Below, piece after piece: positions 1 to 11,143 of a stretch of DNA of 64,000 nt. Positions within the stretch are counted from its first letter, which is position 1. The number at the start of each line of letters is the position of its first letter. The position numbers and the translations under genes are program-made. The DNA comes from Plasmopara viticola (taxonomy: Eukaryota; Oomycota; Peronosporomycetes; Peronosporales; Peronosporaceae): NCBI GenBank assembly GCA_001695595.3, contig MBPM02000003.1:1984001-2048000 (forward strand). The letters are read 5' to 3'. Under the pieces are notes generated by a model, which did not search any database, was not told the origin of the DNA, and saw nothing but the letters and a program-made list of their open reading frames with translations.

Positions 1-690
1 CCCCACATTACGCTCGCGCAGCTCGCGCAGTGTCCTACTGTAGCGGACGCCTTGGTCCAGAACGTGCGGACGGAGCCCCGCGTGGAAGTGATGCCCGAGA
101 CGGAAGTGACGTTCCATATGCTGAGTGACAATTACCAGTTTGCGTGGAAGCAAATGATGGGGACCCGGGCCCGTCGGACCAAGTTTGTGTGCATCAATGA
201 CGACATGCAGTTCCCGTCGCCGGCCGTGAGTCAGATCTTGCACGAACTGTTTCTGGCGATTTGGCCCGACCGGTCGCAGTTTGAGCTGCCGCCGCACGTG
301 AAGAACCGGTACGCCCACCTCGACGAGTACCAGGCGGCTTATGCGCGGCGGCAGACGGCGGCCGGGCTGGTGGCGGGCCTGCTGCTGCTTCTGGCCGTCG
401 TTTATCGACAAGAGCTTTGCGTGCTACTACGGCTGCGACCGTCGAGGCGTTGGGCCCACGGACGAACGAATGCGTCCGTGTGGGCACGACGGCAGCGGGT
501 AGAGAGGCAAAGGAAGGAAAGGAATTGCACGACGGGTAGCAAAGTAGGGTTGAAAATGTATTGCCTCCTGTTACTTGAAAGACCCGCGACGTCGGCTACG
601 TCTTTCTTCCTTCTTTCAAGGCACACGAACTGGTCTTCTTTCTATACGCATGGCACAAGCACGCACGCACGCCCGTTCTTCCTTTCGTGA
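1..690 (+). CDS. Stealth-family phosphotransferase (GNPTAB-like), C-terminal part
   Basis: The frame is open from the first base, so the 5' part lies outside the window. The visible protein matches the last conserved region (CR4) of Stealth proteins and the C-terminus of the GlcNAc-1-phosphotransferase alpha/beta subunit: a KFVCINDDM stretch (positions 181-207), then SQFELPPHVKNRYAHLDEY (274-330), then a hydrophobic segment (about 355-410) that fits the C-terminal membrane anchor. In animals this enzyme acts in the Golgi and adds GlcNAc-phosphate to sugars, for instance on lysosomal enzymes; Stealth proteins more widely transfer sugar-phosphates. The substrate here is unknown. After the membrane segment the frame runs on to a stop at 688-690 through low-quality Arg-rich sequence with no family resemblance. 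The true end may be earlier, through a frame slip or an unseen intron; a stop in another frame lies at about 499-501. The family call is fairly sure, the 3' end is not. Confidence 0.75.
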   Translation, partial: PHITLAQLAQCPTVADALVQNVRTEPRVEVMPETEVTFHMLSDNYQFAWKQMMGTRARRTKFVCINDDMQFPSPAVSQILHELFLAIWPDRSQFELPPHVKNRYAHLDEYQAAYARRQTAAGLVAGLLLLLAVVYRQELCVLLRLRPSRRWAHGRTNASVWARRQRVERQRKERNCTTGSKVGLKMYCLLLLERPATSATSFFLLSRHTNWSSFYTHGTSTHARPFFLS

Positions 691-796
691 CAGAGCCGAT
701 CGCACCGCCGGCGGCCTCGTGCTGCGTCCTCTTGCCCCGTGGGTCGTGGTCGGCCAGTCCAGAATAAATGATAGCGTCGACAGTCGGGCCCCTAAG

Positions 797-1329
797 CTAG
801 TACACGTCGGGGGGTGGATGCGTCGGGCCCACATTGAGGCTTGTACTCGTCTGGAGGTGGACACGCAGCGTATAATTGGCCTGTTCCAGTCGTTTCATGT
901 GCTCGGCGGCCTGCGTGGCCAAGTGCGTCAAGGCCTCGTGCTCCCGCTGGACCTCGTCCTTCTGCTGCTTTTGAATCGCCACCGCCCGCTTGAGCAGTCG
1001 GTTTTCCCCCTGCAATCGACTCATGTCGTGGGCGTGCAGCGCCGCGCGTTCGTGCGCGTGCTGAGCTCGTGCTTGAGCCGCTGCCACTCGCCGTCTTTCT
1101 TGGCGAGGAATTGCTCGTACTCGGCTTGCAGTCGCCCAAGTTCGGCCTGGTGCCGCTGCTCAAAGAAGTCGACATGCCGTTGACTGTACTTGGGCACGTC
1201 GGCATCGACCGCCGCGTCGTCGTGGCCATGGACGTCGCTGACGCCGCGGCGCTGGCGCTTGCGCGAGAGATCGAACGCGTCGGCGTGGCGGGCGCGTTTC
1301 TTGAGGCTTTCGGGGGAGACTACGACCAT
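797..1329 (-). pseudogene. coiled-coil protein gene with a broken frame
   Basis: Two overlapping minus-strand frames together make one coherent protein. The first begins at an ATG at 1329 (MVVVSPESLKKRAR) and carries a basic, nuclear-signal-like patch (SRKRQRRG), then a helical region (HVDFFEQRHQAELGRLQAEYEQFLAKK). It stops at 1021. The second frame continues the heptad pattern (AALHAHDMSRLQGENRLLKRAVAIQKQQ...) from about 1085 down to a stop at 797. The two overlap within about 1021-1085, and no GT...AG intron fits between them, so a 1-nt (or 2-nt) shift breaks the gene. Whole length would be about 175 residues, almost all coiled coil. The family is not recognised. The break may be a true mutation, an assembly error, or less likely programmed frameshifting. 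The gene converges with the Stealth gene; the two stops are about 105 bp apart. Confidence 0.55.
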
Positions 1330-4040
1330 GGACGGGGAGACAAGAGAGCAAGAGAGGGTGAGGAGACATGAGGAGGGGGGAGGTGGAGAGGGCGCGACGT
1401 ACCGGGGGAAGCCGCGAGCGAAGCCATGGGAGAAGATGCCGTCGGGAGTTGTAGAGAAGAAGAGAAGGGCGGGGTGTACCGTGGTTGGGGTACCGTGGGC
1501 TGGCTTTTTGTAGAGTGGGAACACCTCGAGTTGTAGTCAGACTTTAGTATTAGACAGGAATATCTCTTTTTATTCCGTGTGTTGTAGGCCGTGTTCCACT
1601 TGGTGGTGTTTGTAGTCTAGTCTCCGTCTAAGCGGGTAGAGTGTCGACCAGAAACGCTCGCAAAGGTGTTGGAAGGAATTGATTTGTCTTAGGACGTCTG
1701 GCAAGTGCAGTCTGTCCTGCACAGAAGACTTGACGACAATGTAAAGCCGGGGGAGCCGGTTGCATTTGCGGCCCTCAGTGCTGCCAAGCAGGCGAGACGT
1801 GTCACGGTGTTCGAGCTCTAAGAGCAGAGTTAAGATATTGAGATCAGGCAGCACTAGCTTCGGTAGTCTTGGCGGGAGTGTGGACAGCCGTTTGGTTTGG
1901 TATACGCCACGGTCCCAAGGTGGTTAAGCCTAACAAGCAATCTATACAAGCTCAGTGCTGGCTTTGCGGGCCTGGCAAAGCCTCTGTCGGATCGATTTAA
2001 AAGTGACACTGAGTGCAATAAACTCCACCAAGTTGCATTTGATAGTATATAGAATATCTTCTAGCAGTCAGCTTTTTATGCTTTGCCAGATATGACGAGC
2101 TGCGTTAGCGATGCTAACGACAATATCAATGGTAGCGCGCTGCTGTAGATTAATAAGGAAGGCCATGAGCAAGCCATCTCGTGCAGCTTAGAGCGGTCGA
2201 CCAGAATAATCCTCGTATGTACTTGCCATGAAGAACTGCTGGTAGAACAAGGGCATCTTTGGGTCCTAATTTCTTTGAGATCTATCGAGACAAAGAATGC
2301 CTTCGGACGACTGTAATTACGCCCCGCTTGTCTGAAATAAGGGCAAGAAAGTTGTCATTCTTTGCTGAAGTTGCACTAAGTACAAGCCCGCAAGATTGGC
2401 GTCACTTTTGTGCAGATAACCCTCATATCAGCAGGACGAAAAGCTCTATTGCCGCATACAACTTTAACACTGCCAATATCCCCTGGTGCGATTCTTTATT
2501 GTAAGCAAACACACCAAAACCATGAGCTTACCCTCAGTGACGATTGCAGATGTGTTGCTCCGCTATTGGATGGATAATAAATACTAAGTCCAAGCCGTCG
2601 TTTCGAAAAGCGAGACCTGAAGTACAATATACTTTTGGAGGCACATGGCGATCCAATTAGCAGTCAATTAAGCCAAAGGGAATCCTGCTACTAGATTGCC
2701 AGCATATTTGGATGTAACGACGAGCTGCCAAGTATGTGAAAGTACGTGAAAGTTTGGGAATTCTATGAGAGGTCAAACCCGCGGCTTAACGTTGGCTCAA
2801 CTACACTGTCTGCCAGTGCCGGCTGATTGATTGCATATTACTAGTCGTCAGTCTATCTTTAAATTGTCGGGAATGAAAGACAACGCAGACTAAAAGCTCG
2901 CCATGTCCCGCCTGAGCTAAAAGGTGAATTGGTGTATTCATCGCCTGTTCCACGTGGTACAAGTGAGAATCAAAACAAATTCTGCTAATAGGAACGCAAT
3001 TTTTAGAAGCATGGTGTTCCGAGCAATATGTAATCTGACATGGTAAGGACCCGAGGTTCTTCGCTGCATTTTAAAAGAACCTGCCTTACGTGCTGAGAGC
3101 CTGCTTGCTGATATCACCAGCACACTATTATCAAACAAATTGTCATATAGAGAGAGTCAGCCGTGTGCCTGAAGACACGACTGTCCTGAAATATAAGACC
3201 CGAAAATCGTGTTGGCTAACGAGTAAATGCTGTCATTTGGCGGCCGATCATGCCCGTAGGCACCACTGTATTGGTTATAAGGCTGAGAGTCGCGTACCAA
3301 ACACGTTGTGCGTTTTTAATGATCGGCCCAGACTAGAGCTCGCAGCAAGGGATTGCACCTTGTATATGCGCCGAAAACCTACGAATCTGAATGAAAAGTA
3401 ATTCCGAACTGCGAGACTCAAATAACAAAGAGCAATTTCAAGCTCTGCTGATTGCCGGCAATTTTTTTTTACAATTGATATGTCGAAATGCATGACTTGG
3501 AAATCCCCTATGAGAGGTCTACTCTCATTAAAAAAGAAATTCGACGGAAAAAAATCTTCTTGGTGTTTACTACTCGGTGTGGTCAGAACGCTTATCTACT
3601 TTCCGTACCGTAGAATTTCTCCAAGAACAATTTTAACGTGGCAGTTGTATATAGAGCTTGGTTGAAGAAATTGAAATGATAATGAAGATTGCTCTGCGTG
3701 TTTCTAGCACCGCAATTATATCCCGCAGAAAACTTTCACACAATAAGTTCTTTTCGTAGTGGTGTGCATTTGATCTGGATTCAATTTAGGTATTTCTCGA
3801 ACACAAACTACCATGGTTCAATCAAAAAGACCCGTTAACATTATCTTGATTTTTGGAACTTTCAGAAGAATGCTATGGTCGTGTGTACGTCCAAACTACA
3901 ACATAACTTGCACGCCTAGGTATAGTGAGACAACTCACTTCAAAAAGTCTCAGTATCGAAGAAATGTCCATCTATATGCAACAAATTCATCTTCTGAGCG
4001 CATAGCCAGCATCTGTCACACAATCAAATGTCCGTAAATT
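1330..4040. other. gene-poor stretch
   Basis: Apart from the remnant ORF at 1570-1920 no convincing gene is seen. The first part (about 1340-1420) is purine-rich G/A sequence. From about 2000 the DNA is AT-rich with short random frames. No clear terminal repeats or RNA genes were found by eye. Confidence 0.5.
1570..1920 (-). pseudogene. unidentified open frame lacking an ATG
   Basis: A minus-strand frame stays open for about 110 codons and reads like real protein (LPDLNILTLLLELEHRD, then CERFWSTLYPLRRRLDYKHH near the end, stop at 1570-1572). There is no ATG; the frame is closed upstream by a stop near 1925. It could be an exon of a dead gene or a piece of a mobile element. I do not recognise the family. 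Confidence 0.25.
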
Positions 4041-4570
4041 AATTCGAGAGCGCGTCAAGCACTCGGTCACGCAGAGAACCGGCCGAGAAACCCGCAAACA
4101 CGACACTATGCACAGCACCAATGCGTGTGCACGCCAACATGACAAACGCCACTTCAGGCATCATGGGCATGTAGATGGCTAAAGTATCACCACGTTGCAC
4201 ACCAGCGTGTTTCATGGTGTTTGCGATGCGGCACGTCTCCTCTAGCAGCTCCGCGTACGAGATATGGTGACCGTCCCATATCTCATCAGCCTCCCAGATA
4301 ATTGCAGTCTTGTTTGGAGGTTTTCAAGCATGACGATCAACGGGATTGATCGTGTCAGAAACCAAGCCTTGTCGCCGTTGTTTACACTGCCGACTGTTGC
4401 TCCGTCGAACGGACGGAACCACTCGAGGTGTTCGCGCCGAGTTCGCCCCAAAATGTCTCGGGGTCCTCAAGCGAGCGTTTTAACATTAAATCATACTGGG
4501 TCAAGCTCTGCGCATGAGCCGTTGTCGAGAAGCTGTCTAAACTTCGGTTGGAAGTGTCTTTTTTATGACA
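4041..4570 (-). pseudogene. acetyl-CoA synthetase N-terminal fragment
   Basis: Reading the minus strand from about 4570 downward gives the N-terminal third of acetyl-CoA synthetase (AMP-forming acetate-CoA ligase) in pieces: SLTQYDLMLKRSLEDPETFW (about 4525-4465), REHLEWFRPFD (about 4430-4400, in another frame), [10 protein letters not shown] followed by [32 protein letters not shown], and [13 protein letters not shown] (about 4100-4060). These match the family's core in order and spacing. At least one frame change and an in-frame TGA (plus-strand tca at 4324-4326) make it non-functional. The match ends abruptly at about 4045, so the adenylation core and C-terminus are absent. It lies just 3' of the LINE, on the same strand. 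Retroposed copies normally lose the 5' end, whereas here the 3' end is missing, so a captured or duplicated genomic piece is more likely. Confidence 0.85.
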
Positions 4571-4829
4571 ATTAGTCTAGTGACTTCTCTAAATGCACTA
4601 TCTCAAGACTTAAATATACATGCATACAACGAATAGATGTTTTAGATTGTCGCGACGGTCTTGGTTTGTAAGAGTTTAAATCTGGGGAGGTAGTACGCGG
4701 TAGTGCGAGCATCGAAATGTTTGATTTTTCCATGTACCATACGTCATTGTCATACCACACGCTTGTGTCGGACCACAAACACTGTACCATGCGCTTATAT
4801 AAACGAAACCTTGTTGCGTGCACTCTTCA

Positions 4830-6017
4830 TTTGGTTCAGTACTGCATTCATCTTCGCCTGTATGGACCCTCCGGCGGCAGAAGCGCACGTGCGCACTGAA
4901 TGTCGTGAGAATCACCGCAAACGCCGAGACTGTTGCTGGTTGGCGACCATCGAAGAGACAACGATTGTGGGTGGTCCTATGAAGTGCAGCGTCACTGCAC
5001 ACAGTACACCAACACCACAGTCTTGTGTCCTACCCAGTCTGGGCACACTGAGAGGAGCTTGGCGGTCGCGGTACCACTCCAAGCTGGATGCGATTCGAAG
5101 AAATCACGCATGTTGCAACAGTGACCATAGCCGACGGTCAAGCGTACATTAAAGAAACAAGTGACGAAGCGTTTCCACTGCCGTACAGCCATCGCACACA
5201 CAACAGCCGATCTCGGAATTGGTGCTCTGTAAGAATCAGAAGCGAGAGTGTACCGAGAGCTACTGGTAAGCCACACGGAATTGTAGGCCCTCAAATATTG
5301 GTAACAGGAGACGGCGCAGGCATTCGTGCTGACGTACAACCCACGCAACTAGTGCAGTACCATCCCTCCGTTCGGTAGAGTGCTCGGTCACTGGGTGGGT
5401 CTTGTGCGGTAGTGTGGCCGACCACACCAGACTAAGAAGTAGCTTCTTTGAGATGACGGGGAGGTAAAACGATCTCGTGGACGTCGCAACGCCACAATAC
5501 AGTAGTGTCTTACTGCCAACATTTTCAAGTCGTTTACGCAACGGACACACCCGCTCTACCAGTTGCGTAAGCTCCCGGTAGAATCTCTTCAGCATCACAG
5601 ACTGCGTGTAGACTGGCATCGACAGTTAAGTGTAATCTTGACAACTACACTGGAGATGGGCCAAGTACTACCCGCACAAAAGAAGTCGGACAAGCAGCAT
5701 AGACGAAATTGGCGCGCAACATGCATCCGAAAGCTTCGGTCGGGCTCTGGTATCATACCAATCGATCTGTTGCTGGGCTCTGCCTCGGTCGAACGAGTTG
5801 GTTTCATATACCCAAGCTGGCGGTCGACGTGCAACCAAACTTGTTGGAATAGGTGTGCGCACCGGTCGGTATCTGGTAGATCGCTGTTTGCGTCACCGTT
5901 CACTTGACTTGATGCCACCACACGCTCGTTTGTTTCCACCACGCACACATATCGAGCCATCGCACCGTTCTTCCGTGTCGATACGGGAATACTATCAACA
6001 GATCCAATGAATGTCAT
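4830..6017 (-). pseudogene. LINE ORF2 C-terminal region
   Basis: This follows the reverse transcriptase on the minus strand. It is broken into several frames. The last recognisable stretch (about 4990-4870, LFDGRQPATVSAFAVILTTF then HVRFCRRR) resembles the end of LINE ORF2 proteins, where an R-x-x-R...FD motif is followed by a helical segment and an H-x-R-F patch. The middle part (5260-5619, 5595-6017) is assigned by position only. Confidence 0.5.
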
Positions 6018-6181
6018 GGACCATAGTCTGGGAGTATCAATTCCGCCAACACCACGCCATGTGTAGTTCAGTTCTGCTCTACCGTCTGGATTGCAGCAAT
6101 AAATTGTTGCATGATCTGGAGGCGCTGCTTTTCCAATTGGGTTTCACTGGTAATATCTTGCAGACCACCATCCTCTCGACG

Positions 6182-7401
6182 CTAGTAAACAAATTTCTGG
6201 GAGACCAAGTGGAAATGATTATTGGCTGGGTCATAGTGGCGTGTCAACACAAACTTGTTCAGTAACGCCTGCCACCGTCGGACCGTTGGGGCTGGGACAT
6301 ACACATGCATCGTGTAGTGCCACAACCGAGACAGCACTATCGTAAGAGCTACTAGCAATCTCCCTCGCAGTGTACGGGAACGTCCGAACCAATGACGAAA
6401 TCCATTGGACACTCTTTTATCCAGAAAACGCATCGTCGCCGCTTTGACTGACTCCTGACTGAAGGGAAGCCCCAGATACTTTCCAGATTCATCACGTCGA
6501 ATTATAGCAGACCAGGAACACGTGGGCACGTGGCTGAACGATTTGACGCCATTACGGTCGACTTTCCGATTTCGACTTTCGCTCCGGAACCTGCACAATA
6601 TTCTTGGACCAATTCAAGCTGGGGCAGAAGGTTGGCGATGGAGCTGTTGAATAGCGTCGAGTCATCTGCGAATAAAACACCCGTGGTCGTGCCAGAAGCG
6701 GTCAAACGGACTTCGTTCACTTCATGCGTACGCAGCAGACTTCCAAGTGGCTCAATCATTATCAAAAGCAACAGCGCGGAAAGTGGGTCACCTTGCTCCA
6801 GTCTGCGAGTAGGATGTAAACCTGGAAGGATGTTGCTATTGATCATGAGCTTTGCTTCTGGGTCAGTAAAAAGTAGACGTACTCATGCAATTAATGCACT
6901 ACCACAGTCCGTACATTCAAGTACACAGAGCATATAGTCTTAGTTCACACGATCATATGCCTTTTCAGAGTCGAGAAACACCGCATATGCTTGTGCATTT
7001 AGGTCAATCACCAGATCTCGCAGGTCAGAAAGGAACCGAACATGGTGATGCATTGACCACCCTTTGACGAATGCCTTCTGGTTCGGGCGAATGAGGTTGC
7101 TGAGTACCAACTGCAGTCTAAACGTCAGCGTCTTGAAGAAAACCTTCAAATAGACACAAATCAAGGCGATAGGCCGATAACTTCCCGGACTCGTACGCTC
7201 GCCATTTATGTACGGAAGCGCGATTGCAGATTGACATTGCGACTGGAAGAGGCAACCCAGTTGCAGGTAGTAGTTGAATATAATGCCCAGACATTTACCG
7301 AAGATCACCGGGGCGACTTGGTAGAACGCAGCCGTGAGACCATCCATACCGGGCAATGAAATGATTTTTATATGTTTGATGGAGGCGGCGATTGCATCCA
7401 C
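6182..7401 (-). pseudogene. LINE reverse transcriptase domain
   Basis: Three minus-strand frame pieces give the RT core in order. The 7401-6940 piece has SLPGMDGLTAAFYQ, SYRPIALICVYLKVFFK and SEKAYDRVN, which correspond to the fingers, the YRPI block and the A-box FxKAFD-type motif (here DSEKAYD). The 6846-6502 piece has LEQGDPLSALL and the catalytic box FADD (plus-strand 6661-6672), followed by a GLKVNxxKS-like segment (GAKVEIGKS). The 6598-6182 piece has KYLGLPF and a thumb-like region (RLWHYTMHVYVP). A stop after AYDRVN and frame changes between pieces make it inactive. The FADD residues themselves are intact. Confidence 0.85.
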
Positions 7402-7506
7402 TGTTTAAGGACTCGAGAGCATGTCTTGGTCTTCCTCAGAGAGTCGGCGATTCATTGAGTCTAGTTTTTCGCCTGTGCATGCGTATCTGGCACCGGCGTG
7501 CGCCTA

Positions 7507-8112
7507 CTAGAACTTAGCGGATCGCCCATGACAGAATCCAAATGTTCCAGGAACAGGAGCGTAATGCCTTGCGGTTTTGAGGACAGAGAACCATCGACTG
7601 GCTAAACTTTTTTGATCGACACACGATACGCGTTGCTTCAGCCGAAAGAGAAGTTGATTTAACTTTTCCATGTGCTGCGCTTGAAAATTAAAAGCCTTGT
7701 ATTGGGCGTACTGGCTTGTGCGCATGAGGCAATCGTGGTGCTCGCGCAAAGCTTCGTCAAATACTTGCTTCGAGGCAAAATCACACTGCTGCTTGTATCG
7801 CGTCGCTGCTGCATCCAGAGCACTGCGTGTCGCATCCACGAAAGCTGTGTTGCTTGCGCTCAAATTTGCTTGTAGCTGCTGGATTAGGCGCTTCATGCGT
7901 TGTTTCCACTTTTCCCATACGCAACTACGATTGGATGACGCACGAAATTGAGTCAACACATTGATCGCTTCTTGCTCGATCGCTTGAACGAGCATCGGGT
8001 ATTCCAAAAGATACGCCGGATATTTCCGATAACCGTAATCATGCACCTGGACCCTTGACGAAGCATCACTGAGTGAGCAAGATGATCCCCGACATGCATT
8101 AACACAAAACAT
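7507..8112 (-). pseudogene. LINE ORF2 linker between endonuclease and RT
   Basis: A minus-strand frame of about 200 codons rich in Gln, Lys and Ala (for example WEKWKQRMKRLIQQLQANLS and EHHDCLMRTSQYAQYKAF) lies exactly between the endonuclease and RT remnants. Such helical linkers are usual in L1-like ORF2 proteins. It is the longest undamaged piece of this copy. Confidence 0.6.
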
Positions 8113-8168
8113 TTGGAATCCTTGTATACGTTTTCAAACAGACAAGCCAATAAGAAAATGTAGTCCAG

Positions 8169-8880
8169 TCAAATGTTTGTGTGGCTGTGGTAAATGCGAG
8201 CACTATCGAATTCCTTCCGCCATGCATCAACTACACTTAGAGTCGCGAGCCATTCCAAACAGTAAGAACGTGCGTTGTCTGAATGCGAGGTGACGGTGTT
8301 TGCATCCAATGTCGGATCCATGGGGATGTTGCAGTCATCCATCACAATATGATAGGCCTCGTCTTTAAACGTAGCGGTGGTACAAAGGTGAGAGGAAACC
8401 GCTGATTCTCTCAATAATCCACTGTTGCATATACGCTGTGCACATACAACGATGCACTATCTACATCGAAAAGCGCAACCAAAAATAGACTGGGAATAGA
8501 GAACTTATCTTCCAACGCAGTGCTTGCGTAACCTGAAAAGTTGGCGCGCATCACTGTCACGACTCGGGCGCGTCGTGCAGACGTCGTGGGCTGGCTGGTG
8601 CTGTTGTCGTCACTTACAAACACCTTGTGCTAAAACGAAATACTTGAACTTGGAGAATTGCGCTCGGTCACGAAACTTGGATTCTTGAATGCAGAAAAGG
8701 AATACTTGGACAAATAGTGTCCAGTAGATAGGTGGCCATTCATGGCGATCACGTTGGTGTTGACCGAAAACGCAGTTACACCGTTCCACGAGATCTCCAG
8801 TGTCGAAGAAACTTTATATGAGCTGAGAACCAGCCACCAGGCTAGTCTGTCCGTCAACTAGTTGGAGATAAATAACAGCA
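8169..8880 (-). pseudogene. LINE apurinic-type endonuclease domain
   Basis: Pieces of an exonuclease-endonuclease-phosphatase (APE-like) domain are seen on the minus strand. The clearest is at 8414-8169: a residue block YHIVMDDCNIPMDPTLD, corresponding to the GDFN active-site motif but with the Gly replaced by Asp and Phe by Cys, then CLEWLATLSVVDAWRKEF, where DxWR is typical of LINE endonucleases. Upstream pieces (8857-8411) are in other frames. Stops separate them. Confidence 0.65.
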
Positions 8881-9639
8881 CTCTTCCTATCGAGCTAGCC
8901 GCAACCTTTGAGTTCTTCGAGATCAAAAAACAACGAGCCTTGCCACTGCGGCTACGGCTGATGCCATTGTTGCATACATAACTCACCAACACGCGAACGC
9001 AACAGTGCTAACAGCATGTTAAGGTGTAGCAGACGGACGTGATGCGCAAGGATCCACGCAACCGAGAGTCCAGGACAGCTATGAACCAAAACATTTCATG
9101 GAAGAGCTTGGGGGTGGTACACATGAGCATATTTTCGAAGAACGCCAAGGTCTTAGTGGCTCGCACACGGTTGGTCACTTTAGGCGTCGTATTTATAGGA
9201 GTGCAGCACATGCGGCTTGATCGTTGCGCTCGAAGGTAGCTTGGACGCGATAAACTTTATTCACTTCGTGTGGAAAGTCTTGTCTTCTCCTGGCTGCGAA
9301 TATGCGAGGATACGATTGAGTAGCAAGAGTTGGGTGACATCGTGGACATCGCGATCATCATCACGCATCTGCTCGAGTAAGCGTACTTTGGCGCTAGCGG
9401 CGATCGACAAGCAAGCTTGTCGGCATTATTTGCTGAGTTTAGTACCTTAGGCGCAGATTAGACGCGAGCCGCTGCCATTTCAAGACGATCTTGGAGGAGA
9501 TCCAATTATGCGTCGGCAACATCACCAAGCATAGCTTTTGGTGTTTCAGTCACCAGAAAGGGCTGAGCAGTCCTGAACATCTTGGTATGATGCTCGGGGA
9601 TGCGAAAGACCGTCGGCTTAATCTAAAAGCTGGGTCTTG

Positions 9640-11143
9640 CGTCTAAACCAAGAGGCAATTCGACAAGTTTGAACTCCATCTCGATCTCCTCCAGCCCACT
9701 GAAACATTTGCTGGTACTACACCAGGCATGTCCTTGGGACGTTTTTTGCCGGTCATATTCGCGAAATCTTCTGAGCTACGAGTACGCTTGTTCTTGCGAC
9801 GAACCACAATTGCAGTGTCGGTCGAGAGGAGCGCTAGAGGACAAAGAGGACTGGATGATGAATTAATAAACCGCTTGATCGACTGCTCATCGAGAGGTCC
9901 ACAATCGGGGCTGGATTTACGGCAAGTGCCGTGAACGTGGGCTACGTTGGTGATGTCGGGGCTGGATTGGCAATTGCACACTGCAACGCAGAGCCAAACG
10001 AACGGGCAACAGGCTGAGTAGACAGGCGCAAACGAGAACGGGCTGGGACTGGAGTGGGCTGGACCGAATTTCCACGCAACGTCGAGTGATCGATTAATTC
10101 GAGAGCGAACGCGGAACGATATCCAAACAGCAATCGCTCACATGGAAACGGAGCATTCTTCTTATGGGCTGGAAAGAGGCGACTTTCAAACATAACTTGA
10201 TTACACACAGTACTCTCAGTTATGAGTGCGCTTGGACAGGTCGTCGACACACAGTACACGCGCCGCGTAGTCGTAGTTACGCCAGTCGCAGCACTGACGT
10301 CTCAGGTCAGCAGACAAGCTTAAAAATGCTTTATCATCTGTCAGCATTAAGATCGCTGTCATCAAGGAAATATTTCTCTTTCAGTGCAACGAACTCCTCT
10401 TGAACGAGCCCCCCAACAACTGAATTGTTTGGCGTTGAAGCTTTATGCATGCTTAGCGTGACTTGACCTTCAAGCAGAGATTTCCTTCATTTAGCTCGGA
10501 CAATTGTCCCACAAGATGATCGCGGAAGAATTCGGCTTGTTGTGTTTGCGAACGAACGACTGCGGGATCTTCTGCGGAGCAGTACGCGCAAATGCACCAC
10601 CAGTTTTCAACGCAAGTGCGGAGCAAGCACGAGGCAGCTGATATAGACGAGCGCTGGCAATGCTGAGAGCAAATTTCGACCACGGCGTACCACTGCCGTA
10701 GAGCGCTTCATTAGCTTCGACATCACTCACGGGGGGTTTGGGAGTTTCTACGCGCATCTGGGCAGCATTCGCTGCAGTAGTGTCACGACGAAGCGCAGCA
10801 GCGTTGCGAATAACATCCACAAAACGGATGGGAGGACTGGTACCGGAGGCAGTAGGCGAAGCAACGGGGGGAGCAGAAACGAGATCCTCATCCCCATCCA
10901 TATTCGCTGGAATTGCTTCCGCGTCACTTGGGCGAGAATTGGCTGCTGTCGTCACGAATTCTTGCGGCAAACGGGCGTGAACGACTGGATTCACACTTAA
11001 TACACGTGCCGAAATGCTGCGCTGACTGGATTGCTGATCTGGGTAGGTGTAGGAAATGGGTGCTGACAGGATATATTGTCCAGATGATGCACCGACTCAG
11101 ATTGCAGGTGGAGGACTGCTGGTTGCTGACTGGCTGATTCCAT
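9640..11143 (-). pseudogene. LINE ORF1-like region
   Basis: An ATG at 11143 opens a Gln/Ser/Pro-rich frame (MESASQQPAVLHLQSESVHH) that shifts near 11000 into a second frame running to 10491 (Ala/Pro/Thr-rich, with PPIRFVDVIRNAAALRR). A third piece (10683-10453) holds WWCICAYCSAEDPAV. Pieces at 10259-9942 and 9981-9643 continue to the start of the endonuclease side. Position (5' of endonuclease and RT on the same strand) and low-complexity N-terminus fit a nucleic-acid-binding ORF1. No complete zinc-knuckle was found. Confidence 0.5.

Larger units (their letters stand above)
4700..11143 (-). mobile_element. degenerate L1-type (non-LTR) LINE, near full length
   Basis: Minus-strand coding remnants occur in the order expected of an L1-like LINE: ORF1 (11143 to about 9640), endonuclease (about 8880 to 8169), linker (8112-7507), reverse transcriptase (7401-6182) and a Cys/Arg-rich C-terminal region (about 6017-4830). 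Total length is about 6.4 kb. Many frameshifts and stops show it is inactive. I could not place target-site duplications or a poly(A) tail (which would be poly-T on the plus strand near 4.6-4.7 kb); the limits are therefore set by the coding remnants. Confidence 0.8.

Noticed and set aside
575..1183. Long plus-strand frame over the Stealth/coiled-coil region
   Set aside because: It is antisense to the minus-strand coiled-coil frames, reads as low-complexity text and has no family resemblance.
1190..1513. Plus-strand frame starting at 1190
   Set aside because: Shadow of the coiled-coil gene and the purine-rich stretch next to it.
4037..10108. 15-bp string ATTAATTCGAGAGCG shared between about 4038 and 10094
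   Set aside because: A match of this length is expected about once or twice by chance in a window this size, and the flanks differ.
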